From assembly GCA_002452425.1 (NCBI GenBank), contig DKFQ01000146.1:2361-12306 (forward strand): 9,946 bases of DNA, read 5' to 3'. Shown piece after piece: positions 5,442-9,946 of the stretch (position 1 is the first letter of the stretch; each line of letters begins with the position of its first letter). This DNA is from Sulfurimonas sp. UBA6792 (GTDB lineage Bacteria; Campylobacterota; Campylobacteria; Campylobacterales; Sulfurimonadaceae). The notes beneath the pieces are model-generated. The model was not told the DNA's origin, ran no database searches, and saw only the letters and a program-made list of their open reading frames with translations. Both the position numbers and the translations under genes were made by a program.

Positions 5442-7433
5442 ATGACAGTTGGAAAAAAGATAACGATTCTTATCGTTGCCATATCGTTCGTGTTGCTTCT
5501 AGGAGGATTTTTTGTTTTAAACCACTTCAAATCGCAGATTACAGATAACACTTATAAAACAATTCAAGCGTCACTCAACTCGAAAATACAAGATAGAATG
5601 GGTGCAAAATTTGATGTCGGTGTCACAAACGCGATAGCAATTGCAAATGATTCAAACATCGCAAATGCTCTTATCCAAGAGGATAGAGCAGTTGCGATTG
5701 CTTCGATTGAGAAGATTAGCCAAAAGTATAAAAATGAGACAAACTTCAAAAATATCAAGATTCACATCCACGACAAAGAGGTAAAGTCATTTTTAAGAGC
5801 GTGGAATCCTGAAAAATTCGGGGATGACCTTAAGAGTTTCCGCCATACTATCAACAAAGTCAAAGAGCAAAAAAAAGCTATGCATGCCATAGAAGTAGGG
5901 TAAGCTGGACTTACCATCAGAGGAATAGCTCCTGTGCTCAAAGATGGTGTGTATGTCGGTTCGCTAGAGTTTATGCAAGCTTTTGAGTCAGTTGTCAAGC
6001 AGTTTCATGGCGAAAAAGAGAATCTTTTAGTCCTTATGGATCAAAAACTTGTGCATCTTGCAAAGTTGGCAGATACAAGCAAAAGCGTCGGTGGATATAT
6101 TTTGAGCCAAAAAACAGTCGATGATAAGTTTTTTGCAGGTGCGAAAAATATAGCAGTGGATAAACTTTTGGCACAGGGGTATCTGCTTGATGAGAACTAT
6201 TTTTACTCGTTTGCGGAGATAAAAGATTTTGAGGGCAAGGCTATCGGTCTTTACCTCTTAGGTGCAAACAGAAGCGAAGTGGACGCTACTATCAACCAAG
6301 CAAGCAGTATGATAAACAGCGCACTCGCTCTTATCGTTATGTTGATTGTTGTTCTGACTGCTTCTATCCTTTTGGCCATGAAAAAAGTGCTTCTTACCCC
6401 TTTAGAAACATTTGAAAAAGGGCTTTTAGAGTTCTTCAGATACCTGAACAAAGAGACATCACAAGCAAAACTTATCGACATCAAAGGGGATGACGAGATA
6501 GCGCTTATGTCCAAAATAGTAGATGAAAATATCATCAAAACGCGTCAAAATATAGAGAGCGACAAGATGATGATTGAGGGTGTCAAGCGCGTTGTTATCG
6601 CTATAGACAAAGGACATCTCAACCAACATGTTGAGTGCAATACAAATAATGAAGCACTTGAAGAACTTAAGATAAATATAAACAGAATGCTTCTCTCTCT
6701 ACAGCAAAACATCTGCCGTGACTTAAACGAACTTGTAGCAACGATGAGCACTTTTGAAAAGTCAGATTTTACTATAAGAATCTCCAACGATAACGGCAAG
6801 GTAGCGCAAGCGCTCAACAGCGTTGGCGATACTATCGCGCATATGCTACGTGAGTCAAGCGGCAATGCAAACCAACTCTCTGAAAAGTCTCTCCTTCTTA
6901 AAGAGAAGATGCAGTTTTTAAACAGCGAGTCTGCAAAACAGGCACGAAGACTTCAAGAGCTTACTCGTGTTATGGAAGATACAAACAACGCTATTGTTGA
7001 AGTTTCCCAAAAAACAAAGCAAGTTGCCGCACAATCCTCCGATATCAAACATGTTGTCAGTGTCATCTCTGACATCGCTGACCAAACCAATCTCTTAGCA
7101 CTCAACGCTGCCATCGAAGCAGCACGCGCAGGAGAGCATGGGCGTGGTTTTGCCGTTGTTGCCGATGAGGTGCGCAAACTTGCAGAAAACACGCAAAGAA
7201 GTCTTCATGAGATTAATGTCAGCATAGAGACACTCTCACAAGCAGTTCTTGAGATAGGCGAGGATATGCAAGCAAGAGTGAGCGATATCAACAACGCAAC
7301 AGACGCTATCGTCGAAATCGACAAAACAACATCAAGCAATGCACGCTATGTCAACGAGATAGAGGTTATCGCAGTAGAGCTAGATACAATGTCACAACAA
7401 ACACTCCAAGAGGTCAACTCGAAGAAGTTTTAG
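5442..7433 (+). pseudogene. Methyl-accepting chemotaxis protein interrupted by an in-frame TAA
   Basis: Membrane chemoreceptor that would signal to CheA/CheW. Start ATG 5442 follows the SD AAAAGGG (5429-5435). Read through the stop, it is one 663-codon frame: TM1 at about 7-27, periplasmic Cache-like sensor at 28-290, TM2 at about 293-313, HAMP at about 314-370, a linker, then the cytoplasmic signalling hairpin at about 504-654. Its tip 'DQTNLLALNAAIEAARAGEH' and 'GRGFAVVADEVRKLAENT' (about 542-584) are intact and canonical. No C-terminal CheR/CheB-binding pentapeptide is seen (it ends VNSKKF). Codon 154 is TAA (5901-5903). It splits the gene into a 153-residue N-terminal piece and a piece that could restart at GTG 5934 (weak AGAGGA upstream) but would lack TM1 and half the sensor. 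Both sides stay in the same frame, so this is a nonsense change, not a frameshift. It is most simply a recent pseudogene; a sequencing error or readthrough is possible. Confidence 0.8.
5901..5903 (+). other. Nonsense codon TAA inside the MCP sensor domain
   Basis: The flanking translation is HAIEVG-stop-AGLTIRGIAPV, which matches the Cache-domain pattern 'EVGRAGLxIRGIAP' of related MCPs, where Arg usually fills this place. CGA could reach TAA by two transitions through TGA or CAA. The family pattern is from memory. Confidence 0.85.
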
Positions 7434-7993
7434 TCAAAGAGCCCTTTTTCAAGGGCTTTGACTTTATAGCTTTTTCTATGCACTTCGCAGTAGCCGTGCT
7501 TCTTTATCATCTGCACATGAAGCGCGGTTCCATACCCCTTATGTTTTTCAAACCCATACTCTGGGTATTTTTTTGCCAGCTCCATGATGTCTCTGTCATG
7601 TGTCACTTTTGCAAGTATGGAAGCGGCACTCACTTCCGCCACTTTGCCATCAGCCTTTATCATCGTTGCAAGCCCGCTTACACCAAAGTTTGAATTTCCG
7701 TCAAAAAGATACTCTGCAGAAGCAAGATTTTTTATAATCTCCTCAAGCCCTCTTTTAAGGCAAAGCGATATCCCATCCTCATCTATCTCTTTGGCAGAAA
7801 ACTTTACTATGTGGTAAGAGGCATTTTGAACTATTTGCCCATAGAGAAGTTCTCTTTTTTTAGGCGTGAGCTTTTTGGAGTCATCAAGCCCCTCTACATG
7901 TTTATGCAAAACACACCCCGCCATCACCAAATCCCCCGCAAGCGGTCCACGCCCAGCTTCATCTATGCCGCACAATTTTCCAAAACACTCCAT
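7430..7993 (-). CDS. rnhB: Ribonuclease HII
   Basis: Cleaves the RNA strand of RNA-DNA hybrids and starts removal of single misincorporated ribonucleotides from DNA. It has 187 residues from ATG 7993. That start is preferred over the in-frame ATG at 8020 because the run GGGGGA lies just upstream of 7993, and starting at MECFGKLCGIDEAGRG gives the normal short lead to the active site. The DEDD metal site is complete: D11 and E12 in GIDEAGRG, D98 in LFDGN, D116 in IKADGK. The motif SAASILAKVTHDR and the C-terminal 'YPEYGFEKHKGYGT' and 'HRKSY' blocks are also present. It follows the ATPase gene by one base (TGA-T-ATG), so the two are translationally coupled. Its 3' end overlaps the convergent MCP gene by 4 bases (TTAG). 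Confidence 0.96.
   Translation of the reverse strand: MECFGKLCGIDEAGRGPLAGDLVMAGCVLHKHVEGLDDSKKLTPKKRELLYGQIVQNASYHIVKFSAKEIDEDGISLCLKRGLEEIIKNLASAEYLFDGNSNFGVSGLATMIKADGKVAEVSAASILAKVTHDRDIMELAKKYPEYGFEKHKGYGTALHVQMIKKHGYCEVHRKSYKVKALEKGLFD
7433..7475 (+). terminator. Hairpin terminator for the MCP gene, inside the end of rnhB
   Basis: 12-bp stem with a 2-base bulge: 7433-7438 and 7441-7446 pair with 7451-7462, loop TTTC. On the plus strand it starts at the last base of the MCP stop codon and is followed by TTTATAGCTTTTT. On the minus strand it encodes the last residues of RnhB and is followed by TAAAAC, so it is a weaker terminator that way. Confidence 0.6.
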
Positions 7994-7994
7994 A

Positions 7995-9059
7995 TCAATC
8001 CCCCAGCGCCCAAATATCAAAAGGAACCATCTCTACATGCGAGAGCGGATGGCTCATGCTTCCCTCTGTACTCATTGTAACAACAGTCACTTTTTTTATC
8101 TGGTAGGTAAACAAAAACGCTTCGATGTTTTCCATCTTTTTAAAGAGTGTTCTCTCATCCGCAAAGGGCATTCCTAAGATAATCTCGTCATGAGAAGGCA
8201 GATAAAAATCAATCCCATCATCATAAAACGCCTCTTTGAGCGATTTTAAAAGCTCCAGATAGATCATATTTTCAAAAAGTTTGCTAAATTGTTTCTCTAT
8301 AGTAAGTGCAGATTTTAAAGAGATGTCACAAAGATAGACCTTTCTTACAGCCTTTGGGTGGTTCACTTTAAGAAGCTGATGGATATACCCTTTCGCACTA
8401 AGTGCATCAAAAGCAGCGTAAAGTTTATCTTTGGAGATTTTTTGTGTCTGTTTGAGCCGTTCATAGATAGAGTAGGGCGATATTTTTTGCGCCATCATTT
8501 TTGTGCAGAAGATGAGAATGTCAAGTTCGATGCTGCTCAGTGCATTTTTGAGCATTTTTTGCAGGTAGAGCGCACGCTCATCGGCACTGATTTTATGCAT
8601 AGAGGGAAACCCTCCAAGCTTGAAAAAGTGGTTAAGTGCGGTAGAGTCGTATTTGTGTTCATACGACAAAAACTCCTCATAATCCAGCGGATAGAGCTTA
8701 AGAGTTGTCAAAAAGTCCAGTTCATAATGCGTTTCACAACAGAGGATAAGTTGCGCGACATGGATGCTCTTTATCTCTGGGGTGTAATTATCAAGAACAA
8801 CTGTCTGGATGGCATTTTTTGTGCAAAAATGGGTAAGTGCTTCACTTAGCCCCTCTTTGTCTATGCGCAAATCATTACAGTCCACATAGAGATAACTGCT
8901 TTTTTTGAGACCCAAAAGGTAGTTTTTAACAACTTTTGTCTTTCCGCTTTGCGTGATACCATTGATTTGGTAGCTTTTCTCATCTAAAAAGAGTTTTCTA
9001 AAGTGGAACTTCTCCAAACTGATATCGGTTTTATATAACTCTTCAAGTAAAATTTCCAT
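7995..9059 (-). CDS. P-loop ATPase of the AAA_14/DUF4143 type
   Basis: 354 residues, function unknown. Walker A is GITQSGKT at 34-41; the likely Walker B is TVVLDN at 86-91, with Asn where the family usually has Glu. Family-typical landmarks follow: LYPLDYEEFL at 122-131 (cf. 'L.PLS..EFL') and FKLGGFP at 146-152. A winged-helix-like stretch runs at about 195-230. KLFENMIYLELLKS at 260-273 marks the DUF4143 nuclease-like domain. The C-terminal part (about 282-350) lacks an obvious E...D...xVK catalytic set, so it is probably not an active nuclease. No SD is seen close to ATG 9057-9059; an in-frame stop a few codons upstream rules out a much longer N-terminus. It lies directly upstream of rnhB and divergent from the S10 operon. 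Such ATPases are widespread, often orphan genes with unknown partners. Confidence 0.75.
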   Translation of the reverse strand: MEILLEELYKTDISLEKFHFRKLFLDEKSYQINGITQSGKTKVVKNYLLGLKKSSYLYVDCNDLRIDKEGLSEALTHFCTKNAIQTVVLDNYTPEIKSIHVAQLILCCETHYELDFLTTLKLYPLDYEEFLSYEHKYDSTALNHFFKLGGFPSMHKISADERALYLQKMLKNALSSIELDILIFCTKMMAQKISPYSIYERLKQTQKISKDKLYAAFDALSAKGYIHQLLKVNHPKAVRKVYLCDISLKSALTIEKQFSKLFENMIYLELLKSLKEAFYDDGIDFYLPSHDEIILGMPFADERTLFKKMENIEAFLFTYQIKKVTVVTMSTEGSMSHPLSHVEMVPFDIWALGD

Positions 9060-9073
9060 ATGGCAATTTTATC

Positions 9074-9094
9074 ATTTCCTTATTAAAAGGAAAT
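9074..9094. repeat. Palindrome in the ATPase-S10 divergent intergenic region
   Basis: ATTTCCTT (9074-9081) and AAGGAAAT (9087-9094) form a perfect 8-bp inverted repeat around ATTAA. Three copies of AAATTT follow (9095, 9105, 9112). It may be a regulator site for the ATPase gene or simply AT-rich sequence. Confidence 0.35.
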
Positions 9095-9131
9095 AAATTT
9101 AGATAAATTTCAAATTTAATCCCCTAAATCC

Positions 9132-9160
9132 TTGAATAATGAAGTGAGTTTGGATACAAT
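9132..9160 (+). promoter_or_regulatory. Sigma-70 promoter of the S10 ribosomal operon
   Basis: TTGAAT (9132-9137) and TACAAT (9155-9160) are separated by exactly 17 bases. This predicts a start near 9167 and a leader of about 50 bases before rpsJ. It is the best promoter match in the window and sits where the S10 operon promoter is expected. Confidence 0.7.
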
Positions 9161-9177
9161 TCCGCTCCCTTAATATA

Positions 9178-9194
9178 GTTAGGCTTGACCTGAC
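9178..9194 (+). promoter_or_regulatory. Small hairpin in the S10 operon leader
   Basis: GTTAGG (9178-9183) pairs with CCTGAC (9189-9194), one wobble, loop CTTGA. It lies 10 bases before the AGAAGGA ribosome binding site. It is too small to be the L4-responsive S10 leader of E. coli; its role is unknown. Confidence 0.35.
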
Positions 9195-9215
9195 GAGTTC
9201 TTTAGAAGGAAAAAC

Positions 9216-9527
9216 ATGGAAAAAATTCGTTTAAAATTGAAAGCTTACGATCATCGCGTTCTTGATAGATCTGTAGCGTCAATCGTAGAGGCTGTTAAGC
9301 GTACAGGTGCTGCAATTCGTGGTCCGATACCTTTACCAACAAAGATTCGTAAATATACAGTTATCAAATCTCCACACGTTAACAAAAGTTCTCGTGAGCA
9401 GTTTGAGATCCGTATGCATGCTAGAGTTATCGACATCGTATCGGCTACGCCTGAGACTGTTGACTCTTTAATGAAGCTCGATCTTGCACCGGAAGTGGAC
9501 GTTGAAGTTCGCTCTATGGATAAGTAG
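9216..9527 (+). CDS. rpsJ: 30S ribosomal protein S10
   Basis: 103 residues, the full normal length. S10 binds the head of the 30S subunit (and, as NusE, takes part in antitermination in other bacteria). Signature stretches are LKAYDHRVLDRS, 'RTGAAIRGPIPLPTK', 'YTVIKSPHVNKSSREQFE' and the C-terminal DVEVRSMDK. The SD AGAAGGA (9204-9210) lies 5 bases before the ATG. It is the first gene of the S10 operon here, with its own promoter. Arg codons are mostly CGT, unlike the AGA/CGC mix upstream, as expected for a highly expressed gene. Its stop codon TAG overlaps the SD of rplC. Confidence 0.98.
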   Translation: MEKIRLKLKAYDHRVLDRSVASIVEAVKRTGAAIRGPIPLPTKIRKYTVIKSPHVNKSSREQFEIRMHARVIDIVSATPETVDSLMKLDLAPEVDVEVRSMDK

Positions 9528-9536
9528 GAGGTCATC

Positions 9537-9946
9537 GTGGAATATATTGTTGAAAAAATCGGTATGAGCCGTACTATCACAGTACCAAGTAAACCAGTTA
9601 CTCTTTTAAGAGTTCTTGATGCAAAAGTATGTGAAGTAAACGAAGGTGTCGCAATTGTAGCTTACAATAGCGGTAAGAAAATGAATAAATCAATTGAAGG
9701 TCAGCAAAAGAAATATAGTATTTCTTCTGAATTCAACAAATTTGTTACATTAGAAGTAGCAAACACTGAAGCTGGCGATTTGGATTTCACTCCACTTGCA
9801 GAAGCTAAAGTTGTTAAAGCTACGTTCAATACAAAAGGTCGCGGTTTTACTGGTGCAATGAAGCGCTGGAATTTCGGTGGCGGTCCTGCGGAACACGGTC
9901 ATAGATTTGGTCGTAGAACAGGTTCTATCGGTCAAAAAGAGTGGCC
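9537..9946 (+). CDS. rplC: 50S ribosomal protein L3 (3' end outside window)
   Basis: GTG start at 9537, 5 bases after a perfect AGGAGG (9526-9531) that overlaps the rpsJ stop, giving tight coupling. The first 136 residues are visible: MEYIVEKIGMSRTITV at the N-terminus, then the L3 core with 'KATFNTKGRGFTGAMKRWNF' and 'GGPAEHGHRFGRRTGSIGQ'. In other bacteria that segment reaches toward the peptidyl-transferase centre. The gene runs off the window in an open frame. Order rpsJ-rplC is the standard S10 operon. Confidence 0.96.
   Translation, partial: MEYIVEKIGMSRTITVPSKPVTLLRVLDAKVCEVNEGVAIVAYNSGKKMNKSIEGQQKKYSISSEFNKFVTLEVANTEAGDLDFTPLAEAKVVKATFNTKGRGFTGAMKRWNFGGGPAEHGHRFGRRTGSIGQKEW

Noticed and set aside
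5901..5903. Programmed recoding of TAA (selenocysteine or pyrrolysine)
   Set aside because: Those systems use TGA and TAG, and related MCPs are recalled as having an ordinary residue (Arg) here, so a nonsense mutation is simpler.
5934..7433. Second MCP fragment as an independent working gene
   Set aside because: It would start mid-sensor without TM1 and with a weak GTG start; the fusion reading with the upstream piece explains all domains.
8018..8020. Upstream in-frame ATG for rnhB
   Set aside because: It would extend RnhB into the ATPase gene; the GGGGGA run favours the ATG at 7993, and the extra nine residues match nothing in the family.
8358..8849. 163-residue open frame on the plus strand
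   Set aside because: It is antisense to the ATPase gene, has no SD and no recognisable domain, and its Cys/Phe-rich composition is that of a shadow frame.

Overview
The window looks like chromosome from a sulfur-oxidising member of the Campylobacterota (formerly Epsilonproteobacteria), most like Sulfurimonas or a close relative. The reasons are a SoxB of thiosulfate oxidation, AT-rich DNA with AAAGG-type ribosome binding sites, Campylobacterota-like ribosomal proteins S10 and L3, and an MCP of Campylobacterota style. The genus is inferred from sequence flavour, not from a search.

Layout: (1) 1-5031, plus strand: the 3' part of soxB, an OprD-like outer-membrane porin, then three small exported proteins packed together: a CxxC thioredoxin-fold protein, a DsrE-like protein and a protein with two DUF302 domains. 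This reads as an envelope sulfur-metabolism cassette. SoxB acts on SoxYZ-bound sulfur in the periplasm, the porin may admit or release solutes, and the small proteins may handle thiol or sulfane-sulfur redox. Two hairpins between the porin and thioredoxin genes suggest that the last three genes are partly uncoupled from soxB. (2) 5032-5441: a gene-free stretch dominated by a 268-bp element with perfect 33-bp terminal inverted repeats. Two further perfect 14-bp inverted repeats abut the outer arms exactly, so one strand can fold into a three-way junction. (3) 5442-7433: a methyl-accepting chemotaxis protein gene interrupted by one in-frame TAA in its sensor domain; the frame is otherwise intact. 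(4) 7430-9059, minus strand: a DUF4143-type P-loop ATPase followed one base later by rnhB (RNase HII). rnhB converges on the MCP gene with a 4-bp overlap. (5) 9060-9946, plus strand: a divergent intergenic region with a good sigma-70 promoter, then the start of the S10 ribosomal operon (rpsJ, rplC; rplC runs off the window).

The two points most worth following up are the three-way-junction inverted-repeat element, which may be a MITE, a structured RNA or a DNA switch, and the nonsense codon in the neighbouring chemoreceptor. No rRNA, tRNA or CRISPR array was seen.
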